This document shows, piece after piece, positions 24,573-33,705 of a DNA stretch of 54,012 nt (the stretch's first letter is position 1; every line of letters begins with the position of its first letter). The stretch comes from Rhodospirillaceae bacterium (GTDB lineage Bacteria > Pseudomonadota > Gammaproteobacteria > Steroidobacterales > Rariloculaceae): the NCBI GenBank assembly GCA_024638465.1, contig JAHEKF010000013.1:1-54012 (forward strand), read 5' to 3'. Under the pieces are notes generated by a model. It ran no database searches. It saw nothing but the letters and a program-made list of their open reading frames with translations, and was not told where the DNA came from. The translations under genes were made by a program, and so were the position numbers.

Positions 24573-25289
24573 ATGGCTCCACGCAGGATATTGCTCGTCG
24601 AAGACGAACGGGATATTGCCGAACTGGTAGTACTGCATCTAGAGGACCTCTGCGACGAGATTGTAGTCGCCAGGGACGGGCACGACGGCATGCGCCTGGC
24701 TTGCAGCGGCGACTGGACACTGATCATCCTCGACCTCCGCCTCCCGGGACCTGACGGACTGACGATATGCAGGGCCGTCAGGCGTGAGCGCGCCTACCAG
24801 CCGATCCTGATGCTGACGTCCAAGTCAGCTGAGCTCGATCGCGTTCTCGGCCTGGAAAGCGGCGCAGACGATTACCTCACGAAACCATTCAGCGTGCTGG
24901 AGCTTGCCGCGCGGGTTCGCGCGATCCTGCGCCGCGTCGAGAACCTGACGTCGCGAGCGCCCGACGCGGCGCCTGTTGGCGACCGTATCTCAGCCGGCCC
25001 GATCTATATCGACCCGGCTCGCCGCCGGGTGACACTGTCCGGATGCGACGTCGACCTCACGGCAAGAGAATTCGACCTTCTCGAGCACTTCGCCCGTAAT
25101 CCCGGTCGAGTCTTCCGTCGAGCCGAATTGCTCGACCAGGTTTGGGGCTATGGTCACGAGGGTTACGAACACACCGTCAACTCACACATCAATCGCCTGC
25201 GCTCGAAAATCGAGTGCAACCCATCAAAACCCGAGGTCATCGTCACGGTCTGGGGAGTCGGCTACAAATTCTCGGATCATTTCGTATGA
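24573..25289 (+). CDS. OmpR-family response regulator
   Basis: A 238-residue two-domain regulator. The receiver domain has LLVEDERD, phospho-acceptor D54 in LIILDLRLPGPDG, LTSKSAELDRV and the Lys in DDYLTKPFSVLEL. The C-terminal winged-helix domain reads LTAREFDLLEHFARNPGRVFRRAELLDQVWG...HTVNSHINRLRSKIE. The start ATG 24573 begins the receiver domain; the frame is open upstream but without a good site. The stop overlaps the kinase start (ATGA), so both are made together. Target genes are not visible, but the tandem spondin genes upstream are the obvious candidates. Confidence 0.93.
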   Translation: MAPRRILLVEDERDIAELVVLHLEDLCDEIVVARDGHDGMRLACSGDWTLIILDLRLPGPDGLTICRAVRRERAYQPILMLTSKSAELDRVLGLESGADDYLTKPFSVLELAARVRAILRRVENLTSRAPDAAPVGDRISAGPIYIDPARRRVTLSGCDVDLTAREFDLLEHFARNPGRVFRRAELLDQVWGYGHEGYEHTVNSHINRLRSKIECNPSKPEVIVTVWGVGYKFSDHFV

Positions 25290-26761
25290 ACACGCTGTTC
25301 GCGAAACTCTCGATAGCATTGCTGCTGATCGTCGCTTGTATGGGCACGGCCTTTTTCGTTCTTGACCGGATCAATACGCGTGCTTACTACGAAGAGCTTT
25401 CACAGCACCTCAACGCGCCAATCGCGATGTACGTCACTCAGCAGCGACAACTGATTTCGAATGGCGTCCCGGACCTGGACAGCCTGCGCGAGCTGGCAGG
25501 TCATGCAATGGTCATCAATCCGACCGCGGAGATCTATCTTCTGGACAAAGACGGCAATATCCTCGGACACAACCTGCCGGCCGCAACCGTTTTAACCAGC
25601 GCGATAGATTTAGCACCCGTTCTCACCCTGGTCGACGGATCCACGCAGTTCCCGTTGCGCGGCGATGACCCGCGAAACCCGTCCGAACATAAAGTCTTTT
25701 CTGCCTGGCCCGTCAGCTCAGAATACGGTACCGAGGGCTATCTCTATGTCGTGCTCGGCGGCCAGAAGTACGAAGCGCTGGCGAGCAATTTAGGGAACTC
25801 CTATGTTGCGCGTTCGAGCATGATCGCGATAGCAACTATCGTTATCTTTACCGCGGCGGCAGGACTCCTTATCTTCAGCCTGTTAACGCGGCGTTTGAAG
25901 CATCTGAACCATGAAATGCGCCGCGTGGCGGCATCGAGCTTCGAAGCCGAACCGGAGTTCGCCGCATCGACCGGCGGTCGCGACGAGATCGACGAACTCG
26001 CAACGGCATTTGTAGACATGTCCGAACAAATTCGCCGGCAGATCGAGCAGCTTACCGAGAACGATCGCCTCCGCCGGGAACTCGTGTCGAATATCTCGCA
26101 CGATCTCCGAACTCCTCTCGCGGCGATGCAGGGCTATATAGACACGCTGATCATAAAAAGCCCGACAATGACGCCTGAGGATCGTGACCGCTACCTCCGT
26201 ATCGCACAAAAGCACTCGGTACGCCTTGGCTCACTCATAGGTGATTTGTTCGAGCTCTCCAAACTCGATGCAGGCAACGTGACCCCGAGCATCGAAAACT
26301 TTTCGTTACCCGAGCTGGTGCAGGATACCGCCCTCGGGTTCGCTCTCGAATCGGAACGCAAGAATATCGCGCTGCGCGTTGAAGTGGGCGAATCCGCGGC
26401 GATCACCAAAGGCGATATAGGACTCATTCAGCGGGTTCTGGAGAATCTGGTGCGAAATGCAATTCAATTCACGCCACAGGGCGGCGAAGTCACGATCTCA
26501 GTGCACGAAAGACCGAACGCCATCGCCGTTACCGTCTCCGACAACGGCCCGGGAATTCCCGCAGAAGACGTGACCCGAATATTCGATCGATTCTATCGGG
26601 CTCGCGACGGCGAAGAAGCGCGTTCCGACTCCTCGGGGCTGGGTCTCGCGATCGTCAAACGCATCCTGGATCTGCACGAATCTCGGATCGAAGTCGTCAG
26701 CAGACCCAATGCAGGCACACGCTTCGAGTTCGAACTTCCGCTCTGCGCCGAGGCGGCATAA
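25286..26761 (+). CDS. Membrane sensor histidine kinase (partner of the OmpR-type regulator)
   Basis: The 491-residue kinase starts with a membrane helix (LLLIVACMGTAFFVL), a periplasmic sensor domain of about 170 residues (YYEELSQHLNAPIAMYVTQQ ... GYLYVVLGGQKYEAL), a second helix (IAIATIVIFTAAAGLLIFSLL), a HAMP domain, the HisKA box with H272 in NISHDLRTPLAAM, and HATPase motifs NAIQFTP (N box), DNGPGIP and SSGLGLAIVKR. It most likely senses a periplasmic signal and phosphorylates the regulator whose gene overlaps its start by four bases. Nothing follows on the same strand; the next gene is convergent. Confidence 0.92.
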   Translation: MNTLFAKLSIALLLIVACMGTAFFVLDRINTRAYYEELSQHLNAPIAMYVTQQRQLISNGVPDLDSLRELAGHAMVINPTAEIYLLDKDGNILGHNLPAATVLTSAIDLAPVLTLVDGSTQFPLRGDDPRNPSEHKVFSAWPVSSEYGTEGYLYVVLGGQKYEALASNLGNSYVARSSMIAIATIVIFTAAAGLLIFSLLTRRLKHLNHEMRRVAASSFEAEPEFAASTGGRDEIDELATAFVDMSEQIRRQIEQLTENDRLRRELVSNISHDLRTPLAAMQGYIDTLIIKSPTMTPEDRDRYLRIAQKHSVRLGSLIGDLFELSKLDAGNVTPSIENFSLPELVQDTALGFALESERKNIALRVEVGESAAITKGDIGLIQRVLENLVRNAIQFTPQGGEVTISVHERPNAIAVTVSDNGPGIPAEDVTRIFDRFYRARDGEEARSDSSGLGLAIVKRILDLHESRIEVVSRPNAGTRFEFELPLCAEAA

Positions 26762-26797
26762 GCGTCCCTGTCCGGCGGCGTAACAATAGAACCGAAG

Positions 26798-27175
26798 TTA
26801 AGGCCCGGACGCTGCTCCGGACTGGTATTGCAGATCAAATTCGACGCGCTCGACGCCGGGCACGGCGCGCACGACAGCTCCCAGACTTTGCTGGACCGTG
26901 GCCGATCCTCCCGGCGTTAGATTACCGCCGCAGTCGTCGCAAACCACAGACCCGGTCAATATCACAATACCGTCATCGACGGTTACTGCGAGGGCGTTGG
27001 CAGGCAGATCGGAGGCATTCGCCAGCGCAGCGACGACTCGATTTTCCAATCGGGCGTCATCAGAATTTTGATCAGCCACGCCGCTACCGGCACATGCCGC
27101 CAGAGCGGAATAAGCGATCGTAGCCAATAACAAGCGGCAGACAGGCTGATTATGGTTTAGATAGCTCACGATCAA
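26798..27175 (-). CDS. BON-domain lipoprotein
   Basis: The 125-residue protein has a lipobox (SALAAC, Cys 28) and a BON domain: LENRVVAALANASDLPANALAVTVDDGIVILTGSV and a later VVRAVPGVERVEFDL. BON domains bind phospholipid membranes and are common in OsmY/BON lipoproteins that protect the envelope. It is the last gene of the minus-strand molybdoenzyme operon; its ATG overlaps the stop of the preceding gene (four bases). A role in anchoring or protecting the periplasmic enzyme is possible but only inferred from position. The Cys pair in VVCDDCGG inside the BON-like domain is unusual. Confidence 0.8.
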   Translation of the reverse strand: MIVSYLNHNQPVCRLLLATIAYSALAACAGSGVADQNSDDARLENRVVAALANASDLPANALAVTVDDGIVILTGSVVCDDCGGNLTPGGSATVQQSLGAVVRAVPGVERVEFDLQYQSGAASGP

Positions 27176-27603
27176 TGTCCGCCGAGTGCAGTGGTTGAAG
27201 TCGCGTCGCCGAACTCGATTCGGCCACCGCGGCTGATAAATGTCTCAAGGCGTGCTTCCACCTGCCGTTTGAAGTCTCCGCCCGACAGCCAGTCACGACC
27301 AATCACTCGCAGCACGTCGACGTCTGCGAGTTGTCGTTCCAGTTCCGTCAGGAGTTCGTCTTTTGTTGGAAGGTCGATAGTGGTAGCGGGTTCGCCATAT
27401 GAGCAATGGCTACTCGGATTCGCGGCATCTTCGCCTTTGCAGGACGCAACGCGCGATTGCGCATCGACGAAACGCATGAACAACGGCTCACAGGACAACT
27501 CCAGAATCCGCTTTGAGCCGGTCGTTCGCAGCGTCAGGAATTCTCTTCTGTTCACCGGAGCCGCGATATCGCGATCGCCGACCGGGATTCGGCGGACCGT
27601 CAT
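27172..27603 (-). CDS. Unknown protein encoded within the paoABC-like operon
   Basis: A 143-residue acidic-to-neutral protein with a Cys-containing middle (LELSCEPLFM ... VASCKGEDAANPSSHCSYGE), no hydrophobic signal segment and a helical C-terminus (KDELLTELERQLADVDVLR...DFKRQVEARLETFIS). The string NRREFLTLR resembles a Tat box, but no hydrophobic core follows, so export is unlikely. It lies between the FAD-subunit gene and the BON lipoprotein gene with 3-base and overlapping junctions, so it is part of the operon. I do not recognise the family; a role in maturation (analogous in position to paoD) or iron-sulfur/metal handling is speculative. Confidence 0.65.
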   Translation of the reverse strand: MTVRRIPVGDRDIAAPVNRREFLTLRTTGSKRILELSCEPLFMRFVDAQSRVASCKGEDAANPSSHCSYGEPATTIDLPTKDELLTELERQLADVDVLRVIGRDWLSGGDFKRQVEARLETFISRGGRIEFGDATSTTALGGH

Positions 27604-27606
27604 AGC

Positions 27607-28617
27607 TTAAGCCCGCGCTGCAGCCGCAAGCACGGCACGCTCTACGACTCTTCGGGTCAACGGCACCTTGTAGGCGTTCTTCGCCAGTGGCCGTGCACCC
27701 TCGATCGAGGCGATGCCGACGGAATCTGCAAGCTCGGGGGTTACGCGCTGATCCGCGAGCAAACGTTCCGCAGCCGGCACACGCCACGGGATCGGCGCCA
27801 CGCCGCCTAGCACGATACGCGCAGTACGGCAGATCTCACCGTCCATCTCCAGTACCACGGCGGCACTGACGACCGCGTGCGTCCAGGTTTCGCGATCCAT
27901 AATCTTGTAGAAATGGCTCCGAATTTCGCCGGAAGGCTCCGGGATTACTGCCGAGACGAGCAGTTCATCGTCACCCAGGACGTTCTCGTGCGCGACGTCT
28001 TCGTTCGGCAGAACGAAGAAGTCATTGCTCGACAGAGACCGATCGCCACCTGGTCCGGCGACGCGAAAGCGCGCGTCCAGAGCGACCAGCGCGGGAGCGA
28101 GGTCTGAGGGATGGACGATAAAACTCGGTCCGCCACCGAATATCGCGTGAAGCTGATTTTCGCCGGCAATCGAAAAGCACTGATTGCCGCCGGCTTTGTA
28201 GCAATCGAAGCCGTTACGGTAGTACCAGCACCAGGGGCGCTGGCAGACATTGCCCGCAAGCGTGCCGGCGTTGCGAATCTGCCGTGTGGCCACCGAGTCG
28301 GCAGCCTCCGCCAACACGGCATAGCGGTCGCGTAACTGGGGGTTGGCACCGAGATCGGTCAGGGAAGTAAGTCCACCGATCGTCAGGCCACCCTGATCAT
28401 TTCGCGTGACCTGATCAATACCCGCAACCCGTTTCAGATTGACGAGCACGTCGGGAACGCCTGATCCCGGCCGGTTCGGTACCCGCTCCTTAACGAGCTG
28501 CAGCAGATCCGTACCGCCACCTGCGAAAGAAACCGAACGTCCCTCTCTGAGCGCTGCCTGCGCGAGCATCACGGCCTCGTCGATGCTTCCGGGGTTTTCG
28601 TTGACGAAAGCTTTCAT
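27607..28617 (-). CDS. paoB: FAD- and FeS-binding subunit of aldehyde oxidoreductase (PaoB/YagS-like)
   Basis: The 336-residue protein belongs to the CoxM/XDH FAD-subunit family: SFAGGGTDLL at about 30-40 (FAD loop), QIRNAGTLAGNVCQRPWCWYY, and a C-terminal CO-dehydrogenase flavoprotein domain (RTARIVLGGVAPIPWRVPAAE). The Cys-rich stretch NVCQRPWCWYYRNGFDCYKA followed by GGNQCFSI is the insert that in E. coli PaoB holds a [4Fe-4S] cluster, and all four Cys are here. It passes electrons from the molybdenum and [2Fe-2S] centres to an acceptor. The start overlaps the molybdenum-subunit stop by four bases. Confidence 0.93.
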   Translation of the reverse strand: MKAFVNENPGSIDEAVMLAQAALREGRSVSFAGGGTDLLQLVKERVPNRPGSGVPDVLVNLKRVAGIDQVTRNDQGGLTIGGLTSLTDLGANPQLRDRYAVLAEAADSVATRQIRNAGTLAGNVCQRPWCWYYRNGFDCYKAGGNQCFSIAGENQLHAIFGGGPSFIVHPSDLAPALVALDARFRVAGPGGDRSLSSNDFFVLPNEDVAHENVLGDDELLVSAVIPEPSGEIRSHFYKIMDRETWTHAVVSAAVVLEMDGEICRTARIVLGGVAPIPWRVPAAERLLADQRVTPELADSVGIASIEGARPLAKNAYKVPLTRRVVERAVLAAAARA

Positions 28618-30764
28618 GTGAGTACCCCCAGAATCTTGTCGCGAGTGATCGGTAAATCTTTCATGCGATGACCGATGGCATTGAAAACGGCGTTCGCTAC
28701 GGCAGCCGGCGCGATGATGATTCCCGACTCGCCGACCGACTTCGCGCCATAGGGACCGTAGCCATCGTCGGTCTCGATGAACGTATTCTCTATTTCCGGT
28801 GCGTCGAGGTGCGTCAGATGACGCGCCCCGTAATAGCCAGCTGTAAGCGGATGTCCGTAATTGGCGTCGTAGAGCAGGTCTTCGTGCAGTGCCTGGCCGA
28901 TTCCCTGGAGTACCGCGCCACGAATCTGGTCGTTGGCAGGCAGAGGATTCAGAATTCTGCCGGATTCGTGCACGGTAACGTATTTCGTGACGCGCACATG
29001 CCCGAGATGCTCGTCGACTTCGACTTCTGCGAAGTGCGCGCCGAAGCCCATCCTTAGCTTGCCGTCGGTACTCGGATTCGGCGTTGCCGAGGCAATCAGC
29101 ACATCGTCTCCTTCGGGCATGCCGTTTTCGGCAATCTGGCGATTCAGATCGCGCGCGGCTTCGACTACGGCGTAACCTGTCATTGTTGTCGTGCGGCTGC
29201 CCGACTCACCGACCGAGAAAGGACAGCGGTCCGAGTCTCCCCACACGATGTCGACCTGTGCCAGCGGTACGCCGAGTTCCTCGGCGGCGAGTAACGACAT
29301 AGTGGTCTTCGCTCCAGGCCCGATGTCCGTCACACCGACGTAGAGCGTGTAGCGCGCGTCCGAGTCCACCCGAATGATCGCGCTGCTGGCGCCGAGGCGC
29401 GCATTGAACATCATGTACGCAACGCCGGCGCCGCGCTTTACGGGTCCCTCGCCGGCACCCGGTTGCGGGTTCCAGCGGCCGGCCCAGTCGAAGAGCTCGG
29501 CGCCCTGTTCGATACACTGGTCGAGCGCATAGTTCGTGAAAGGCTGCTCAGCGGTCGGCCGGACGATATTCTTCAATGCGAACTCAACGGGATCGATACC
29601 CATCCGGTAGCTAACGTCATCCATCATCGACTGCAGCGCAAAGTAACCCTGCGGATAGGTCGGCGCCCGGAAGTTTCCGGACACCATGCGGTTCGTGTGC
29701 ACGGGACGGATCACGCGTTCAGTATTCTCGCAGGCATAGATATCCATCCCGGCGATATTCCCGGAGCGTCGCAGATAGGGTCCCATCCCGCTCAAAGCGT
29801 GCATCTGAATGGCGGTAATCGTGCCATCTTCTTTCACTCCGACCTTATAATCCTGGACCGTAGGCCAGCGCCCGTGAGTGCCGAGCCAGTCATCCTTTCG
29901 CGACAACTCGACCATGACGGGCACACCCAGATCCTTCGATAGCGCAGCGGCGATCAGGTCGAAATAGTAGCTGCCATTTTTGTCGCCGAAGCCGCCTCCC
30001 ATGTACTGGCATACGACCTGAACCTGATGATCCGCAAGCCCGAGGTCACGCGCATTGTCGTGACGGCAATTCGACACACCCTGTGTCGGCGTATGCAGAA
30101 TCAGCTTGTCGCCTTCCCAGTGCGCGAGCGCGCTGCGCGGCTCCATCTGAGCATCCTGGACGAACGCAGTTGTGTAGCGATCCTCGAAGACACGATCCGC
30201 CTCGGCGAAGCCCGTATCGACATCGCCGGTACTGCTGCCAATCGGTCGCGGCAAGTTCTCGGAGTCTAATGCCAGATTCCCGTCCGACCAGACGCGAGGG
30301 GCATCTTCCTCCAGTGCGTCTTCCGGCTCCAGAACGAACGCCAGTTCCTCGTAGTCGATCTCGATCAGCCCGAGCGCCTCTTCCGCGACATGGCGATTGA
30401 CGGCGGCCACAGCAGCGACCGGCTCGCCCACGAACCGTACGTGCGCGTTAAACATGTAACGCAGCCGCGTCGTGATGTCCTTATGCGGATCGCTGTATTG
30501 CCGGCCGCCCGCGATAGACCCCGAGCCGTAGGGGATCCTGTGGGTCTCATGCGTGATTACGGCTCGCACGCCTGGCAATGCTTCGGCCGCGGAGGTATCA
30601 ATGCGGCGGATTCGCGCGTGCGGGACCGTACTTCGCAATACCCGCGCGTACAGCATTCCGGGCAGTTTCAAGTCGCGCGTGTATTCCGCGCGACCGGTGA
30701 CTCTCTCCAATGCATCGACGCGAGGAACGTTCTGACCGACAGTGTTCATGCGTTCGACTGCCAT
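28614..30764 (-). CDS. paoC: Molybdenum-binding subunit of aldehyde oxidoreductase (PaoC/YagR-like)
   Basis: The 716-residue protein has the two aldehyde oxidase/xanthine dehydrogenase domains: VTGRAEYTRDL and VGEPVAAVAAVNR in the N-terminal a/b hammerhead part, then QYMGGGFGDKNG, and the C-terminal cofactor-binding region with the presumed base E679 in VGESGIIIAPAAVAN. PaoC-type enzymes use molybdopterin cytosine dinucleotide to oxidise aldehydes to acids in the periplasm. The subunit has no signal of its own and would be exported with the Tat-signal-bearing small subunit. It overlaps the small-subunit stop (TGATG) and the FAD-subunit start, forming a tight A-C-B operon order as read from the promoter side. 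Confidence 0.94.
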   Translation of the reverse strand: MAVERMNTVGQNVPRVDALERVTGRAEYTRDLKLPGMLYARVLRSTVPHARIRRIDTSAAEALPGVRAVITHETHRIPYGSGSIAGGRQYSDPHKDITTRLRYMFNAHVRFVGEPVAAVAAVNRHVAEEALGLIEIDYEELAFVLEPEDALEEDAPRVWSDGNLALDSENLPRPIGSSTGDVDTGFAEADRVFEDRYTTAFVQDAQMEPRSALAHWEGDKLILHTPTQGVSNCRHDNARDLGLADHQVQVVCQYMGGGFGDKNGSYYFDLIAAALSKDLGVPVMVELSRKDDWLGTHGRWPTVQDYKVGVKEDGTITAIQMHALSGMGPYLRRSGNIAGMDIYACENTERVIRPVHTNRMVSGNFRAPTYPQGYFALQSMMDDVSYRMGIDPVEFALKNIVRPTAEQPFTNYALDQCIEQGAELFDWAGRWNPQPGAGEGPVKRGAGVAYMMFNARLGASSAIIRVDSDARYTLYVGVTDIGPGAKTTMSLLAAEELGVPLAQVDIVWGDSDRCPFSVGESGSRTTTMTGYAVVEAARDLNRQIAENGMPEGDDVLIASATPNPSTDGKLRMGFGAHFAEVEVDEHLGHVRVTKYVTVHESGRILNPLPANDQIRGAVLQGIGQALHEDLLYDANYGHPLTAGYYGARHLTHLDAPEIENTFIETDDGYGPYGAKSVGESGIIIAPAAVANAVFNAIGHRMKDLPITRDKILGVLT

Positions 30765-31459
30765 TACGCACCTCCGGTTTCTGTAGCCGCGAGCACGGCT
30801 TCGACGATTGCGTTGTAATTCGAGCAGCGGCAGAGATTGCCCGCCAAAGCCTCACGGACTTCATTCGCGGTCGGATTCGCGTTCCTTTCGAGCAACGCCG
30901 TTGCAGACATGAGCTGACCCGAGGTGCAGAAACCGCATTGAGGCGCATTGTGTTCTATGAACGCCTGCTGCAATCTGGAAATCGCGCCGCCCTCCCCCAG
31001 TCCCTCAACGGTAAGGATAGAACGACCATCCGCCCATACCGCGAGCGTACTGCAGGAGTACACGGGCTCACCGTCAACGAGCACCGTGCATGCGCCGCAC
31101 TCTCCTCTATTACATCCGAGCTTGGAACCGGTCAGTTCCAGATGGTCACGAAGCAGCTCGTTCAGCGTCCAGCGGTCCTCGACGTCGACCTGATGTCGAG
31201 CGCCATTGACGGTAATTGCTATTCGAGATCGCGGAACCTCTGTCTCCGCCAGATCGTTACCGGACGACGGCGCCGCTTCCTGTGCGCCGAGCGGCATGGC
31301 GTTGGCAGCGACGATAGTTGCGCCGGTGCCGCCAATGAAATCGCGTCGAGAGACGTCAAATTCCGATGTATGCCCTTCCTGACGAGCGCTTCCTGAACGG
31401 GAGGTATCACCATTCTCGGGCGCGCTGTCTGCCGCATCCGGCTCACGAAATTCGTCCAT
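30764..31459 (-). CDS. paoA: [2Fe-2S] subunit of aldehyde oxidoreductase with Tat signal (PaoA/YagT-like)
   Basis: The 231-residue subunit has a polar leader with a twin-arginine motif (VSRRDFIGGTGATIVAANAM), then two [2Fe-2S] domains: plant-type CNRGECGACTVLVDG...YSC and the helical CGFCTSGQL...GNLCRCSNYN. The Tat signal exports the folded heterotrimer. ATG 31459 is selected because AGGGGG sits nine bases upstream; GTG 31477 is a weaker option. It is the first gene of the minus-strand operon running to 26798. The long acidic N-terminal leader (about 35 residues before the Tat motif) is also seen in PaoA-like proteins. Confidence 0.93.
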   Translation of the reverse strand: MDEFREPDAADSAPENGDTSRSGSARQEGHTSEFDVSRRDFIGGTGATIVAANAMPLGAQEAAPSSGNDLAETEVPRSRIAITVNGARHQVDVEDRWTLNELLRDHLELTGSKLGCNRGECGACTVLVDGEPVYSCSTLAVWADGRSILTVEGLGEGGAISRLQQAFIEHNAPQCGFCTSGQLMSATALLERNANPTANEVREALAGNLCRCSNYNAIVEAVLAATETGGA

Positions 31460-31726
31460 AGTAAAAGCCCCCTGCACCGTTGGATCGATTGCGCCCGGGC
31501 CGTCGGAACTCGAAAAAGCAGTCGGCCTCAGCGCTTGCAGCGAGTTTACTCTCCCGCCCCGCGAGACGCATCCTGCACCGATACGCGAGCGCAGAGTGAC
31601 TCCGACGCACGCTCTTGAGAAACTACTTTAAGTCGCCGATCCGCGTTCGCGACCGCAGCTTGCGGCCGGTAGCAGTTGAAAAATAGGGGTAAACTTCAAG
31701 GGGGCGCATTACTCGGGGGAGAAACA

Positions 31727-32533
31727 GTGAAGCGGATTGCTCTGATGTTCCCGGCGGCTGTCAACTCATCCCTGGTCCTGGTCCTGCTCTTGATCTTTTG
31801 CTCTTCCAACCTCCGTGCGCAGCAGAATTCGCCGGCGGAAAGCGCATTCCAAATGCCCGTGCAGATCAGGAATTCGCAGGAAATACCTTTCAAGACGACG
31901 GATTTCGCTTTCGTTCGCCTGCAGTACTCCTGTACCACGCGATCACGGTGTCGAAGCGCATGGCTAACGGATTACCCCGACGCTGATCGGGCGTTCTCGG
32001 AGCAGGTTCGGTCGTTGACTGGTCTTTCAGTCAATCTCGAAGGCCTCGTCCTCGGTGTGGCCGATCCGGCACTACGTCAATATCCATTCGCCTACATCGT
32101 TGAAGCCGGCCAGATGAGCCTGAGTGACGATGAAGCCGTGGCGTTACGCGATTACCTTCTGGGTGGCGGTTTTCTGATGGTCGATGATTTTTGGGGAGAG
32201 TACGAGTGGGAGATCTTCGCCGAGGCGCTAAGCAAAGTATTCCCGGACAGAGAGCCGGTTGAACTGGCGGTGGATCACGAGATTTTTCAGTCGTTCTACT
32301 ATCTCAGCGAGTCTCGTCAGGTACCCGGGCGTGGCGGCGCAAGACGTGGAGAAGAACCAAGACTAATGGGGATATCCGATGACAACGGCCGACTAATGGT
32401 GATGATTTGCCACAATCATGATTTTGGCGACGCTTGGGAACACGTTGACGATCCATGGTATCCGAAGGAATTCTCTATGGGGTTTGCGGTTCCGATGGGA
32501 ATCAACATCATTACCTATGCGCTCTCGCACTAA
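31727..32533 (+). CDS. DUF4159 domain exported protein
   Basis: From the GTG at 31727 (preceded by GGGGGA) the 268-residue product has a signal peptide (SSLVLVLLLIFCSSNLRA) and the DUF4159 pattern: FAFVRLQYS, TDYPDADRAFSEQVRSLTGL, LRQYPFAYIVEAGQMSLSDDE, LRDYLLGGGFLMVDDFWG and MVMICHNHDFGDAWEH. DUF4159 resembles the glutamine-amidotransferase-like fold seen at the C-terminus of BatA-type (Bacteroides aerotolerance) proteins. Here it is a stand-alone secreted form. ATG 31676 is an upstream alternative but would place 17 polar residues before the signal. Its partner genes are not apparent. Confidence 0.82.
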   Translation: MKRIALMFPAAVNSSLVLVLLLIFCSSNLRAQQNSPAESAFQMPVQIRNSQEIPFKTTDFAFVRLQYSCTTRSRCRSAWLTDYPDADRAFSEQVRSLTGLSVNLEGLVLGVADPALRQYPFAYIVEAGQMSLSDDEAVALRDYLLGGGFLMVDDFWGEYEWEIFAEALSKVFPDREPVELAVDHEIFQSFYYLSESRQVPGRGGARRGEEPRLMGISDDNGRLMVMICHNHDFGDAWEHVDDPWYPKEFSMGFAVPMGINIITYALSH

Positions 32534-32655
32534 GCGCATTGAGCCCTGTGCGATTCACCGAAAAGAGCCGCCGGTAAAACGCTAATATGCAAATACTGAG
32601 TGTTGCGGGACATTGAATTCAAAAATGAATAATCGTGAATATCGGAGAATCGACC

Positions 32656-33681
32656 ATGTCTATGTTTGACCGACGGAAGTTTATTCGTTCAGCGTTGGCT
32701 ACGGCCCTTGCCACCCGTCTTCCTCCTTCGGTTCAGGCCCAAGGGATGGATAATCCACGTCGAATTGACGTCCACCATCATTTTGCGCCACCGGCGTGGG
32801 TCACCGGTGTCAGGGGCCGCCCGTTACTAAATCCCGCGAACACGACATGGCAGCCCGAGCATTCCATCGAGGATATGGACGAGGGCGGCGTCGCCGCAGC
32901 GGTAATATCAATAACAAACCCCGGACTCTGGTTCGGAGATGCGGCACAGACTCGGCGATTGGCTCGGGCCTGTAACGAGTACGGTGCAACACTGGTACAG
33001 GCGCACCCCACACGTTTCGGGTTGTTTGCCGCCCTGCCGTTGCCGGACGTCGAGGGAAGCCTGGAGGAGATCGCCTACGCCTACGATACGCTTAACGCAG
33101 ACGGTGTCGGGCTCTTTACCAGTTACAACGATGTATGGCTGGGAAACCCGGCGTTCAGGCCGGTAATGGAAGAACTCAACCGGCGCAATGCGGTGGTTAC
33201 CGTGCACCCGACCGCGGCGGACTGCTGCAGGAATCTCCAGTATGCCCCGGGGGTGCATCCCTCGAGAATCGAGTATGGCACCGATACAACCCGTGCAATC
33301 ACGGGAATCGCCTTCAGCGGAGATGCCGCTCGATTTCCGAACATCCGTTACATATGGTCTCATGCGGGCGGCAGCGTGCCTTTTCTGGCAGGCCGTATCG
33401 AAAACGCCGCGGCCGGGGCGACGGAAGCACTACCTGATGGTTTTACCAGTGAACTCAGAAAGTTCTATTACGATACTGCCGGTGCTGCCAACCGTGGTGC
33501 GCTGGTTTCATTGCTCGAACTGGTAGCCACTTCGCAAATCGTATTCGGCACGGATTTTCCACCCGGGGACACGAGTGCGGCAGTTGCCAGGGCTCTCGAT
33601 GAGACTGGCCTTTTTGACGAGAACGATCTGCGGGCAATCAACAGGGATAACGTCGTCAGGCTGTTGCCGCGATTCGCGTAG
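32656..33681 (+). CDS. Amidohydrolase (ACMSD-like family), Tat-exported
   Basis: The 341-residue protein starts with a twin-arginine signal (DRRKFIRSALATALATRLPP) and continues with an amidohydrolase_2 barrel: IDVHHHFAPPAW (metal His pair), GLFAALPLPDVEGSLEEIAY, VHPTAADCC, YIWSHAGGSVPFLAGRIE and FGTDFPPGD (metal Asp). This family includes decarboxylases such as ACMSD and hydroxybenzoate decarboxylases as well as hydrolases. GGAGA precedes ATG 32656. The small monooxygenase gene begins 24 bases after its stop, so the two may act on the same (probably aromatic) substrate; periplasmic location is unusual for the family but supported by the signal. Confidence 0.88.
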   Translation: MSMFDRRKFIRSALATALATRLPPSVQAQGMDNPRRIDVHHHFAPPAWVTGVRGRPLLNPANTTWQPEHSIEDMDEGGVAAAVISITNPGLWFGDAAQTRRLARACNEYGATLVQAHPTRFGLFAALPLPDVEGSLEEIAYAYDTLNADGVGLFTSYNDVWLGNPAFRPVMEELNRRNAVVTVHPTAADCCRNLQYAPGVHPSRIEYGTDTTRAITGIAFSGDAARFPNIRYIWSHAGGSVPFLAGRIENAAAGATEALPDGFTSELRKFYYDTAGAANRGALVSLLELVATSQIVFGTDFPPGDTSAAVARALDETGLFDENDLRAINRDNVVRLLPRFA

Positions 33682-33705
33682 CCTGTCGCCTTTGGATAGC
33701 GACGA

